20,613 bases of DNA from Oleispira sp963933055 (GCA_963933055.1 CAWVSY010000062.1:1-20613); one strand, 5' to 3'; positions 6,954 through 14,835 are shown, numbered from the stretch's first letter. Made by a program: numbers and translations. Notes: generated by a model not told the origin, from the sequence alone.

Positions 6954-8447
6954 TTATTCAGTCGTCTTAAATTGGGCTAATAGCCCACGCAGATCAGACG
7001 ACATAGCAATAAGCTTTTCTCCATCATGTGCAGAATCTTTGGCGCGTTCGCTAGTCTCTTGGCTGATATCTCGGATGCTGCTGATGTTATTATTTACTTC
7101 GCCAGCAACTTGATGCTGCTCGGATACGGCTTTAGCAATTTGCTGATTCATTGAGTGAATGGTTTCGACAGAATTTTTCATATCGAGTAAGCGCTCTTTT
7201 GTTTCTTCCGTTTGCTGCACACTGGACTCAGCACTTTGCTTGCTGGTATTCATTGCCCCTACAGCATCTTGACTGCCTTTTTGCAGTTTCTCGATCATCT
7301 TTTGGATTTCTTCCGTACTTTGCTGAGTTCTTGAAGCCAGAGTTCGTACTTCGTCGGCCACGACTGCGAAGCCTCTTCCTTGCTCTCCAGCGCGTGCGGC
7401 CTCAATCGCGGCATTTAAGGCAAGCAGATTGGTCTGTTCTGCAATACCACGAATAACGGTTAAGACAGAACCAATATTATTGCTTTCTTCGTCTAAGTTT
7501 TGAATAACGCTATAAGCTTGTTCAATATGCTGTGCTAAATCTTTGATCGTTGCTTGAGCACGATCGATTCTACCTTCACTATCTTTAGCCGCAGTATCGG
7601 CTTCACCAGCCGCTTCGACAGCATCGGTTGCGTAGTGATTAACTTCTTGCATCGAAGAATCCATTATATGGGTCGCGGTCGCGATCATATCTGTTTCTAC
7701 TTGTTGTTTTTTAGCGCCACTCGCCATTGCCTGTGTGCTTTTACTAAAAGAGTCGCCAGTGGAATTAAGTTGTAACGCTAATCCCCCCACTTTACTGACG
7801 AGATCATCGAGCTGTTCAAAGAAACGATTAAACCCTAAGCTGAATTCACCTTTAGGGTTTGCAACTCGATAGCGCAAGTCGATGTCTCCCTCTTTACTAA
7901 TGTGATTGCCGATTTCATTCAGTTCTTCTGTTTGTTCAAACTCAAGGGCCGATTTGCGGGAAAGATAAATAATGAGTCCGGCTTCGACCACAACGTATGC
8001 CGCATGAATCATTACAATGCTGAAAGAGTTGCGATCTTCAAAAATATAAATCCCCGCATTAGATTGCTGCAGATAACTGAAGAGAAGGTGGTGAATGGCG
8101 ATTGTTCCTGCTGCTACCACCACAGGTCGCCAATCTCGGAAATAAAGCAGCATGGCAAGATTCACAAAAATACCAAAATGAAGCTCTAACATGCCGTGGC
8201 CTTGCTGAATGTGCAGAGCCGAAAAGATCATTAAAGAAATACCAAAAGAGATGCGCGTTGCAGCGCTCGTTGCTTGTATTTTGGCTAATAACGTTGGGAT
8301 GAGAGCGGCTGGTAGACCAATAACAATAGCCTCTACCCAGGTGCCATACCAGTTAGCAAGAATGAGTGAAAGTGCGAATAATGCCCAAACGACAAAAATA
8401 AAGAAACGATTTGCTTGCTGATAAAAAGCAATGCGAGCGAGGCTCAT
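6954..8447 (-). CDS. Methyl-accepting chemotaxis protein with polytopic His-rich sensor domain
   Basis: A 497-residue chemoreceptor-type signal transducer. Residues 1 to about 165 form roughly six membrane segments with no periplasmic ligand domain. This sensor holds many histidines in or near membrane (His79, His84, His90, His119, His120, His148) and the motif HGMLELHFGIF. A HAMP-like linker follows at about 165-220. The cytoplasmic coiled-coil ends in the highly conserved hairpin tip, GIAEQTNLLALNAAIEAARAGEQGRGFAVVADEVRTLA in family terms, which binds CheA and CheW. No C-terminal CheR-binding pentapeptide (NWETF type) is present; the protein ends FKTTE. The start at 8447 has Shine-Dalgarno AGGAG six bases upstream. 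Whether it drives swimming, pili or another output is not determined here; no che genes are nearby. Confidence 0.9.
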   Translation of the reverse strand: MSLARIAFYQQANRFFIFVVWALFALSLILANWYGTWVEAIVIGLPAALIPTLLAKIQATSAATRISFGISLMIFSALHIQQGHGMLELHFGIFVNLAMLLYFRDWRPVVVAAGTIAIHHLLFSYLQQSNAGIYIFEDRNSFSIVMIHAAYVVVEAGLIIYLSRKSALEFEQTEELNEIGNHISKEGDIDLRYRVANPKGEFSLGFNRFFEQLDDLVSKVGGLALQLNSTGDSFSKSTQAMASGAKKQQVETDMIATATHIMDSSMQEVNHYATDAVEAAGEADTAAKDSEGRIDRAQATIKDLAQHIEQAYSVIQNLDEESNNIGSVLTVIRGIAEQTNLLALNAAIEAARAGEQGRGFAVVADEVRTLASRTQQSTEEIQKMIEKLQKGSQDAVGAMNTSKQSAESSVQQTEETKERLLDMKNSVETIHSMNQQIAKAVSEQHQVAGEVNNNISSIRDISQETSERAKDSAHDGEKLIAMSSDLRGLLAQFKTTE

Positions 8448-8455
8448 AGCTAACT

Positions 8456-8512
8456 CCTAAGATAAAAAAACAAAACAATCCTAAACAAAATTGTTTTGGC
8501 TCTTATCTTAGG
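8456..8512 (-). promoter_or_regulatory. Nested inverted repeats in the chemoreceptor leader; outer arm overlaps its ribosome binding site
   Basis: Two inverted repeats are nested. The outer pair is CCTAAGATAA (8456-8465) with TTATCTTAGG (8503-8512), a perfect 10 bp. The inner pair is CAAAACAA (8471-8478) with TTGTTTTG (8491-8498), a perfect 8 bp. On the minus-strand RNA the inner hairpin is followed by a run of U, like a weak intrinsic terminator for the gene upstream. The outer stem includes the AGG of the chemoreceptor's AGGAG site and could mask it. Function is inferred from the layout. Confidence 0.5.
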
Positions 8513-8528
8513 TTAGTTCAATAATTCG

Positions 8529-9134
8529 TTATTGTTCAGTCTTTTGGCTATTGATGTTTTGGCTCAAAGGCCAAAAAATGCGATTTATAGTTAACAGTAA
8601 AAATCCAAGCCCTAGCTCTAACCCCGTTCTTTGAGAATCCAGTAATAAGGCATAAGCGATTAAGAGGAATGCGATCAATGAACAAGCCAGCAGTAGGCTT
8701 TTTTGTTTAATGCACAATTGATCTGTTAGCGTCATTAAACGTAACGTTAATATTACGCTAAGCATGCTAGAAACCAATAAGAGGTGGTCTAACTGCTGGG
8801 TTTGCTGACATACCCAATAAATACCACACACACCTAATAAAATTCTTCCCCATGCTTCTTTGGGCCAATCAAAACGTGCAACCAGTGCCATTAATACAAA
8901 CGTTAGCAATGGAAACGCGGCATATAGCGCAAGCTGCTCAAACCAAAACATCGGTATTAGCTCAATCACATGGGCCAACAAGTTTGACGCAGAAAAAGAA
9001 CAGATCAGTAAGCCACTGCAAAATGCAGCGGCATACCAACCGGATGTTTCGTCTTTTGGCTGCCACGTTTTAAGCATCCATAGCGCGTTAAGCAGCAATA
9101 GGAGCTGCCCACTAACAGTTAGCATAATTGCCAT
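8529..9134 (-). CDS. Multi-pass inner-membrane protein of unknown family
   Basis: About 201 residues, very hydrophobic, with six or seven predicted membrane segments (among them LLLLLNALWML, FCSGLLICSFSA, LALYAAFPLLTFVLMALVA, ILLGVCGIYWV and a C-terminal LGLGFLLLTINRIFW). I do not recognise the family. The open frame extends back to 9257, but that part lies inside hemL in another frame. The ATG at 9134 is preferred: it is one base after the hemL stop codon. An ATG at 9125 is also possible, and neither has a strong binding site, so translation may be coupled to hemL. It is probably co-transcribed with hemL and ends before the structured leader of the chemoreceptor. A short polar tail (NINSQKTEQ) closes the protein. 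Confidence 0.65.
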   Translation of the reverse strand: MAIMLTVSGQLLLLLNALWMLKTWQPKDETSGWYAAAFCSGLLICSFSASNLLAHVIELIPMFWFEQLALYAAFPLLTFVLMALVARFDWPKEAWGRILLGVCGIYWVCQQTQQLDHLLLVSSMLSVILTLRLMTLTDQLCIKQKSLLLACSLIAFLLIAYALLLDSQRTGLELGLGFLLLTINRIFWPLSQNINSQKTEQ

Positions 9135-9135
9135 G

Positions 9136-10437
9136 CTATTTTGTCGCCATTTGGGCAAAGACGATATCGGCCGCAGCAATGGTATCGTTGATATCTTGTT
9201 CGCTGTGCGCCGCAGACATAAAACCGGCTTCAAAAGCAGAAGGTGCAAGATAAACACCCTGTTCTAGCATGCCATGGAAGAAGGCTTTAAAGGCTTCTTG
9301 GTCACATTCACAGACTTGCGCAAAGTTATTCACCTTATCGGCTTCGGTGAAGAAGAAGCCAAACATGGAGCCTGCGTTATTGGTTGTGAAAGGAATGCCG
9401 TTTTTATCCGCCGCGGCTTTAAGGCCGGTACATAGTTGTTCTACACGGGCATTCAGTTGTTCGTATAAGCCATCTTGTTGAACCGACTTCATCATGGCTA
9501 AACCTGCCGCCATCGCCAGAGGGTTACCCGATAATGTGCCCGCTTGATAAACCGGTCCGATTGGCGCTAGGTATTCCATGATTTCACGTTTACCGCCGAA
9601 AGCGCCTACTGGCAGACCACCACCGATCACTTTCCCCAATGTTGTTAGGTCTGGCTGAATGCCGTAATAACCTTGTGCCCCGGTTAGGGATACGCGGAAA
9701 CCTGTCATCACTTCATCAAAGATTAAGACGGCGCCGTATTGGTCGCACACATCACGAAGGCATTGTAAGAATTCTTTGGTTGGTGGAATGCAGTTCATAT
9801 TCCCAGCAACAGGCTCAACGATGATGCAGGCAACGTTATCGCCTTCTTTTTCAAAGTAAGCTTTTACATCGTCAACATCGTTGAAGTTTAACGTAACGGT
9901 ATCGTTGGCAACGCCTTCAGGAACACCTGGTGAAGAAGGAACGCCTAACGTTAGTGCGCCAGAACCGGCTTTAACTAATAACGAATCAGCGTGGCCGTGA
10001 TAGCAGCCTTCAAATTTCACTAACTTATCGCGACCATTGAAGCCACGGGCTAAGCGAATAGCACTCATGGTGGCTTCAGTGCCTGAGTTCACCATACGAA
10101 CCATGTCCATACCTGGCATAATGCCACAGACGGTTTTGGCCATTTCGATTTCGATTTCGGTTGGCGCACCAAAACTTAAGCCTTGATCTAATTGTTTTTT
10201 TACCGCCTCAATGACGTCGCCGCGTGCGTGACCCATAATCATTGGGCCCCAAGAACCGACGTAATCGATGTAGCGATTATCATCGGCATCGAATACACAC
10301 GAGCCTTCACCACGTTCGAAGAAAATCGGAGTGCCGCCTACGCCTTTAAAAGCACGTACTGGGGAGTTAACGCCGCCGGGAATAAATTCTTGTGCACGTT
10401 CAAAAAGATCTTGGGATTTGTTAATTGAGTAAGACAT
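9136..10437 (-). CDS. hemL: Glutamate-1-semialdehyde 2,1-aminomutase
   Basis: This PLP enzyme converts glutamate-1-semialdehyde to 5-aminolevulinate, the last step of the C5 route into heme and other tetrapyrroles. The 433 residues match the family length. Visible landmarks are the N-terminal PGGVNSPVRAF, the substrate region NSGTEATMSAIRLAR, the phosphate-site sequence CYHGHAD, the PLP aspartate in IFDEVMTGFR and the Schiff-base lysine Lys269 in TTLGKVIGGGLP, followed by AGTLSGNP. The start at 10437 gives the typical MSYSINKS-type N-terminus; the Shine-Dalgarno sequence is weak. A gap of about 220 bases lies upstream and the unknown membrane protein begins one base after its stop. HemJ, a later heme enzyme, is the next gene upstream on the same strand. 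Confidence 0.97.
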   Translation of the reverse strand: MSYSINKSQDLFERAQEFIPGGVNSPVRAFKGVGGTPIFFERGEGSCVFDADDNRYIDYVGSWGPMIMGHARGDVIEAVKKQLDQGLSFGAPTEIEIEMAKTVCGIMPGMDMVRMVNSGTEATMSAIRLARGFNGRDKLVKFEGCYHGHADSLLVKAGSGALTLGVPSSPGVPEGVANDTVTLNFNDVDDVKAYFEKEGDNVACIIVEPVAGNMNCIPPTKEFLQCLRDVCDQYGAVLIFDEVMTGFRVSLTGAQGYYGIQPDLTTLGKVIGGGLPVGAFGGKREIMEYLAPIGPVYQAGTLSGNPLAMAAGLAMMKSVQQDGLYEQLNARVEQLCTGLKAAADKNGIPFTTNNAGSMFGFFFTEADKVNNFAQVCECDQEAFKAFFHGMLEQGVYLAPSAFEAGFMSAAHSEQDINDTIAAADIVFAQMATK

Positions 10438-10524
10438 AAAAGGACTCGTATTCGTTATTTTATAAATTGGATAAATAGTAAATCTGGAAATACTCGAGTT
10501 AGCATTTTTGAGTGTTTATAGAGC

Positions 10525-10595
10525 GAGTGTGTGAGGCAGGAGCCGAGCCCAAGCCTACAGGGACCGTATTCACGGCGTCTCGTGGAATAAATATC
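10525..10595. repeat. REP-like intergenic hairpin element
   Basis: The GC-richer stretch here stands out from its AT-rich surroundings. It contains AAGCCTACAGGGACC (10551-10565) and TATTCACGGCGTCTCGTGG (10568-10586). The core GGGAC/GTCTC can pair around TATTCA, and the outer arms pair imperfectly. From memory, very similar short hairpins (a GCCTACAGGGA...TATTCACGGCGTC pattern) are scattered between genes in many gammaproteobacteria. Only one copy is in this window, so repetition was not seen directly. The rest of the 220-base gap between hemJ and hemL shows no gene. Confidence 0.45.
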
Positions 10596-10657
10596 AATCA
10601 TGCTAGCGCTTATAAAACCAACCTTGTTTGTTTTTTAGTACGCGACCAAAGCTGCCG

Positions 10658-11080
10658 CTAAAAAGGCCGAACGACGACCAAGATTACGATGGCGATTAAA
10701 AATAAAACCGGTACTTCGTTAAACCAGCGATAAAAGACATGGCCTTTATCGTTAGTATCTTGGGCGAACTTTTTCAGTAATGACCGACACATAAAGTGAT
10801 AACCGACTAAAAAAGCAACGAAAGTTAATTTGGCGTGCATCCAGCCTTGGCTAAAATAATAACTTGGGTTCAGCGTGAGCATCCAAATGCCAAGGGCAAG
10901 CACGACCACCATAGAAGGTGTCATGATGCCACGATACAGCTTACGCTCCATGATCTTAAAGCGATCTTTGCTAACCTGATCTTCTGACATTGCGTGATAA
11001 ACGAATAATCGCGGCAAATAAAATAAAGCGGCGAACCAAGTTACAACGGCAATAATATGAAAGGCTTTTAGCCAGAGCAT
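10658..11080 (-). CDS. hemJ: HemJ-family protoporphyrinogen IX oxidase (UPF0093)
   Basis: A 140-residue, four-helix integral membrane protein of the HemJ family, which oxidises protoporphyrinogen IX to protoporphyrin IX in many bacteria lacking HemG or HemY. Conserved features include His8 in KAFHIIAVVTWFAALFYLPRLFVYH (with Arg24 and His29), His82/Lys84 in WMHAKLTF and His95 in VGYH; these histidines and the lysine are the residues proposed to hold heme and act in catalysis. The C-terminal NEVPVLFLIAIVILVVVRPF is also typical. It sits between the ClC gene and hemL on the same strand, giving two heme-pathway genes as neighbours. A 220-base gap holding a REP-like element separates it from hemL, so they may be separate transcripts. 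Confidence 0.9.
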   Translation of the reverse strand: MLWLKAFHIIAVVTWFAALFYLPRLFVYHAMSEDQVSKDRFKIMERKLYRGIMTPSMVVVLALGIWMLTLNPSYYFSQGWMHAKLTFVAFLVGYHFMCRSLLKKFAQDTNDKGHVFYRWFNEVPVLFLIAIVILVVVRPF

Positions 11081-11120
11081 GAGATTCTCTTTGTATTAAT
11101 GGGGTGGGTTAAAGTATTAA

Positions 11121-11148
11121 AAATTCTCAACTATAAATTCTCAACTAT
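11121..11148. repeat. 14-bp tandem duplication across the ClC stop codon
   Basis: AAATTCTCAACTAT occurs at 11121-11134 and again at 11135-11148 with no mismatch and no spacer. The second copy contains the ClC stop codon (11141-11143), so the first copy gives a second in-register-looking stop region downstream. Confidence 0.9.
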
Positions 11149-12856
11149 CCGATTTAGGCTGATAGCGATAATACTGCTCAATCATTTCACGGCTGATAAT
11201 GCCAACAACCTGATTAAATTGTTCATCACGGTGCACAACTAACCATTCTATGTGATGTTGCTGCATCTGGTCTAAAGCATTCTGTAGATCAGCCATCAAA
11301 GAAATCGATTTTACCATTTTTCGATCCCCCGGAAGTAATAAACAGTCAATTTGAAAATGATCTGGGTCAGAGGTATCTGTTTCTTCTCGGCTAAGCTCGT
11401 CTGTCTGGCTTTCGATAAAGCGCGCGAGATCTGTCGATAATAATAACTGCTGTTCGCTTTCAATAAAAACCCAAGCAGGCTGTCGGCTTAGAATTAATTG
11501 TGCGCCATCAAGATTAATCAAACGTTGACTACTGGCAAAATTTTGCGACATAACCTGGCCAACCCAAGTATTACGCAATAATTGCTGAACTGGATTTTGA
11601 TTGATATCGATATTCGTCTGAATACGAAAAACAGAAGGAAGATGAAAAATCTCAGTGACGGTTAAGCTCGCAACCACAATCGCCATCATGCCAGGAAGAA
11701 TAATATTAGGATTTGCCGTGAGTTCTAACAGTGCCATCAGTGCGGCTAAAGGAGCGCGTAATACCGCGGCCATCATCGCGCCCATTCCTAGCATTGCATA
11801 AAATCCAATGTTAACCGGGTAGTTGGGCATTAATAGGGATGACAACTGTCCCATCAGCACACCGATGGCCGCTCCCATAAAAAGACTAGGGCCAATCAGT
11901 CCGCCGGGAAAGCTCATGGCCGCTGCCCACCCAGAGAGAAAGAGTTTAGCGAACAGCAATGCGATCGCTAAACCAATAACAACATCCCCTTTTAACCAAG
12001 AGTTTACACTGTCATAACCTACTCCCATGACCTCTGGTAAATAAAGGCTCGTGATGGCCGTGCAAATGCCAAGTAATCCCCAGGTTTGCCACATAGGACG
12101 GGTATTCCAGCGCTGCATAAATCTTACAGAAGCCACAAATAAGCTACCGATACCGCCACAGATAAGTGCAAGCAATAAAATATAGGGAATTTCTAATAAA
12201 GAGCCCATCTCAAGAGACGGCACAACAAAAGCGATTTCATTACCAAATACCGCTCGGGTCACGATTGCGCCGGTAACCGAAGCAAGAATAATAGGAATAA
12301 AGCCTCTGATGCTGTATTCCAGCAAGACGACTTCCATGGCAAAAATCACTCCCGCCATAGGGGTATTAAAAGACGCTGAAATCGCACTGGCGACACCACA
12401 GGCGGCCAAAATACGTAAACGATGATGAGGGGTTTTTAACCATTGACCCAATTGGCTAGCGGTACCTGCACCAATATGAACAGCAGGACCTTCTCGGCCA
12501 ACGCTGTGACCCCCGATCAATGCAATGATTGCCCCAAAGAATTGAGCGATAAGGTTTGTTTTTGGTAAATAACCTTGATGTTGTTCGATTCGTTGCAAAA
12601 CGTGGCCGATACCAATTTTGCGCTGGTGGGGCTGTAATCGGCTAAATATAAGAATCAGAAGGGCGGTTGAGCTGAGGAGTAAAATAACGCGGGTTTCGCT
12701 GGATAGCGATTCAAAGTCTTCATGGCTGCCATTAGGTAGCCAATGTTCTAACGGCATCTCGTACGCTAGACGGAATAAAGTAATAAAGCCTGCACTGAGT
12801 AGGCCGACGGCAGTAGCAAGTAGGGCAAGGGATATCTGGCTTTCTTTTACCTGCAT
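11141..12856 (-). CDS. ClC-family chloride channel/transporter with C-terminal CBS region
   Basis: A 571-residue ClC protein that moves chloride (as a channel or Cl-/H+ exchanger) across the inner membrane. The gating-glutamate motif GREGP is present with Glu122, followed by CGVASAISASFNTPMAGVIFAMEV and GGLIGPSLFMGA, all hallmark ClC segments. The N-terminal GSGIP selectivity motif is replaced by GIGHV at about residues 82-86, as in the ClcB-like branch. After the membrane core (to about residue 415) comes a cytosolic CBS-pair-like tail. I chose ATG 12856 because GAGG lies nine bases upstream; the ATG at 12871 has AGGAGG only one base away, too close to use. hemJ follows 60 bases downstream on the same strand. 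Confidence 0.92.
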   Translation of the reverse strand: MQVKESQISLALLATAVGLLSAGFITLFRLAYEMPLEHWLPNGSHEDFESLSSETRVILLLSSTALLILIFSRLQPHQRKIGIGHVLQRIEQHQGYLPKTNLIAQFFGAIIALIGGHSVGREGPAVHIGAGTASQLGQWLKTPHHRLRILAACGVASAISASFNTPMAGVIFAMEVVLLEYSIRGFIPIILASVTGAIVTRAVFGNEIAFVVPSLEMGSLLEIPYILLLALICGGIGSLFVASVRFMQRWNTRPMWQTWGLLGICTAITSLYLPEVMGVGYDSVNSWLKGDVVIGLAIALLFAKLFLSGWAAAMSFPGGLIGPSLFMGAAIGVLMGQLSSLLMPNYPVNIGFYAMLGMGAMMAAVLRAPLAALMALLELTANPNIILPGMMAIVVASLTVTEIFHLPSVFRIQTNIDINQNPVQQLLRNTWVGQVMSQNFASSQRLINLDGAQLILSRQPAWVFIESEQQLLLSTDLARFIESQTDELSREETDTSDPDHFQIDCLLLPGDRKMVKSISLMADLQNALDQMQQHHIEWLVVHRDEQFNQVVGIISREMIEQYYRYQPKSDS

Positions 12857-12919
12857 AATGAGTATCCTCATGCCTCCTAATTATTCTTGTAATAAGGTAA
12901 GTTTTGTCGATTGCTGCAA

Positions 12920-12948
12920 ATTATACGAATTTTTTACCCGTCTGAACT
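12920..12948 (-). promoter_or_regulatory. Possible sigma-70 promoter for the ClC gene
   Basis: On the minus strand a consensus -10, TATAAT, lies at 12925-12920. The best -35 at 17 bp is AGTTCA (12948-12943), a poor match. The implied 5' leader is about 57 bases. Confidence 0.35.
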
Positions 12949-12966
12949 AACAATTCTTTCGATAAG

Positions 12967-12979
12967 GCTTATTATAAGC
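12967..12979. promoter_or_regulatory. 13-bp palindrome upstream of argC, possible operator
   Basis: GCTTATTATAAGC is a perfect palindrome around a central T, 40 bases before the argC start. It does not match the arginine-repressor box well, and the regulator is unknown. Confidence 0.3.
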
Positions 12980-13018
12980 ATCTTTATAGGTCCTGTATCT
13001 TAGATTAGAGGCGCACAA

Positions 13019-14068
13019 GTGATTAAAGTAGGTATTGTTGGTGGCACGGGTTATACCGGCGTTGAGTTATTAAGGCTGTTAAGTCAGCATCCAGAAGTTG
13101 AATTAACCGTTATTACTTCGCGTAGCGAGAAAGGTATTCCGGTAGCGCAAATGTTTCCAAACCTGCGTGGACATGTTGATTTATGTTTCTCTGAGCCGAG
13201 TGCAGAAAACTTAGCACCTTGTGATGTGGTTTTCTTTGCGACCCCTCATGGTGTTGCACATGCATTAGCGCAGCAAGTATTGGATCAAGGGATTAAAGTC
13301 ATTGATCTTAGTGCGGACTTCCGTTTACAAGATGCGGATGAATGGGAGAAATGGTACAACCAACCTCATGGCGCTAAATCATTATTACCAGAAGCTATTT
13401 ATGGTTTGCCGGAAGTCAATCGTGAACAGATAAAACAAGCTCGTCTTATTGCGGTGCCAGGCTGTTATCCAACGTCGGTACAATTGGCGCTGATTCCTTT
13501 ATTGGAGCAGGGTTTAATTGAATCGTCAGGCATTATTGCTGATTGTAAGTCGGGTGTTAGTGGCGCTGGCCGTCAGGCAAAAATCGGTGCTTTATTTTGC
13601 GAAGCAGGTGAGTCAATGATGGCCTATGCTGTATCAGGGCATCGTCATTTACCCGAAATTCGTCAAGGCTTAACAAAGGCGGCGGGCACTAATGTCAATC
13701 TGACGTTTGTTCCTCACCTGACGCCAATGATTCGTGGTATCCATTCAACGATTTATGCACCGAGTAAAACCGCTGATGTAGAGGCTTTGGGTATTGATGG
13801 CTTACAAAAGTTGTTTGAAGAACGTTATGCCAATGAGCCTTTTGTTGATGTTATGCCAGCTGGCAGTCATCCAGAGACACGCTCAGTGAAAGGCAGCAAC
13901 ATGTGTCGTCTTGCGATTCATCAGCATCAAGATACCGGACTTATCGTTATCTTATCGGTGATTGATAATTTGGTGAAAGGTGCATCAGGGCAAGCGGTTC
14001 AAAACATGAATATTATATTCGGTATACCTGAGCAAACAGGCTTACAAGTCGTTGGCTTATTACCGTAA
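13019..14068 (+). CDS. argC: N-acetyl-gamma-glutamyl-phosphate reductase
   Basis: This enzyme reduces N-acetyl-glutamyl-5-phosphate to the semialdehyde with NADPH, the third step of arginine synthesis. The 349 residues match the type 1 family length. The N-terminal dinucleotide-binding loop is VGIVGGTGYTGVELLRLL, the catalytic cysteine is Cys149 in AVPGCYPTSVQLAL, and the active-site histidine region is SGHRHLPEI. The start is GTG at 13019 with AGAGG about nine bases upstream. It is divergent from the ClC gene across about 160 bases and leads a plus-strand series of five genes with short gaps (26 bases to the next gene). Confidence 0.97.
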   Translation: MIKVGIVGGTGYTGVELLRLLSQHPEVELTVITSRSEKGIPVAQMFPNLRGHVDLCFSEPSAENLAPCDVVFFATPHGVAHALAQQVLDQGIKVIDLSADFRLQDADEWEKWYNQPHGAKSLLPEAIYGLPEVNREQIKQARLIAVPGCYPTSVQLALIPLLEQGLIESSGIIADCKSGVSGAGRQAKIGALFCEAGESMMAYAVSGHRHLPEIRQGLTKAAGTNVNLTFVPHLTPMIRGIHSTIYAPSKTADVEALGIDGLQKLFEERYANEPFVDVMPAGSHPETRSVKGSNMCRLAIHQHQDTGLIVILSVIDNLVKGASGQAVQNMNIIFGIPEQTGLQVVGLLP

Positions 14069-14094
14069 TAAAGTTTGAAAGAAAGGACGTTTGA

Positions 14095-14835
14095 ATGGCC
14101 GTTGTAAAAGGCAGTAAACAAGAGCGCTTGAGCTTGGTGCGTTACGATCCATGGCAGCGCTTTGTGCGCAGTGTTTATTTTTTACTTTTTATTGCTGCTG
14201 TGGCGGGTGGATGTTTTTTCGCAGGCCAGTATGCCAGTTTAAATGAACGCCACGCATTGAATGAAGAAAGAGATCAGCTGCAAGAACAAATCATTGCTGC
14301 TGATCAAGAAATTCGTGGTTTTCGCCAGCGTGTTGGGGCTTTAGAAAAGGGTGGTGAAGTTGATCGTCAAGCGGCTGAAGGTATCCGCCAAACGGTTAAA
14401 TCACTTAAGGCTCAGGTAGCGACATTAGAAGAAGAGGTTTCTTTCTATAAAGGCATTATGGCGCCAAGTGGACAAGATAAAGGGCTACGGATCAGTAAAA
14501 TCGATATTTTGCCCTTAGATCAAGCCAGTAAATATCGTTACAGCATCATGATGACCCAAGTCGCAGATAATACCAGTTACATTAAAGGTTTAGCGGCGGT
14601 TAATTTTGTGGGTACCGAAGCAGGAAAGCGTAAAATAATTCCACTTCGAGACATCGATAAAAATGTAAATGAGCTGGGTGTTAAATTCAGTTTCCGTTAT
14701 TTTCAAGAGATCGCTGGTGAAGTTACCTTACCTGCGAGTTTTAACGTTGAACAAGTGCAGGTCGTTTTACAGTCCTCGGGCAATAAAGCGCAGCGCGTAG
14801 AAGAAACCATTGAATGGTCTCAAAAGGACGCATAA
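14095..14835 (+). CDS. DUF6776-type membrane-anchored coiled-coil protein
   Basis: A 246-residue protein with a short basic cytoplasmic start, one membrane segment at about 28-46 (VYFLLFIAAVAGGCFFAGQYA) and a periplasmic heptad-rich coiled coil at about 50-120 (DQLQEQIIAADQEIRGF, then VKSLKAQVATLEEEVSFYKG). A beta-rich C-terminal domain follows. Position and layout match the uncharacterised protein (DUF6776 type) found between argC and bactofilin in pseudomonads. The Shine-Dalgarno sequence AAAGGA precedes ATG 14095. Its TAA stop shares an A with the ATG of the bactofilin gene, so the two are translationally coupled. A role in anchoring or guiding the bactofilin scaffold at the membrane is plausible from this pairing, but untested. 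Confidence 0.75.
   Translation: MAVVKGSKQERLSLVRYDPWQRFVRSVYFLLFIAAVAGGCFFAGQYASLNERHALNEERDQLQEQIIAADQEIRGFRQRVGALEKGGEVDRQAAEGIRQTVKSLKAQVATLEEEVSFYKGIMAPSGQDKGLRISKIDILPLDQASKYRYSIMMTQVADNTSYIKGLAAVNFVGTEAGKRKIIPLRDIDKNVNELGVKFSFRYFQEIAGEVTLPASFNVEQVQVVLQSSGNKAQRVEETIEWSQKDA

Noticed and set aside
9135..9257. Longer N-terminus for the membrane protein after hemL (start at 9257).
   Set aside because: It would overlap the conserved end of hemL by about 120 bases and adds Arg-rich sequence unlike a membrane-protein start.
8860..9267. 135-codon plus-strand open frame.
   Set aside because: Opposite to the hydrophobic membrane protein and the end of hemL; low-complexity, no recognisable domain and no binding site.
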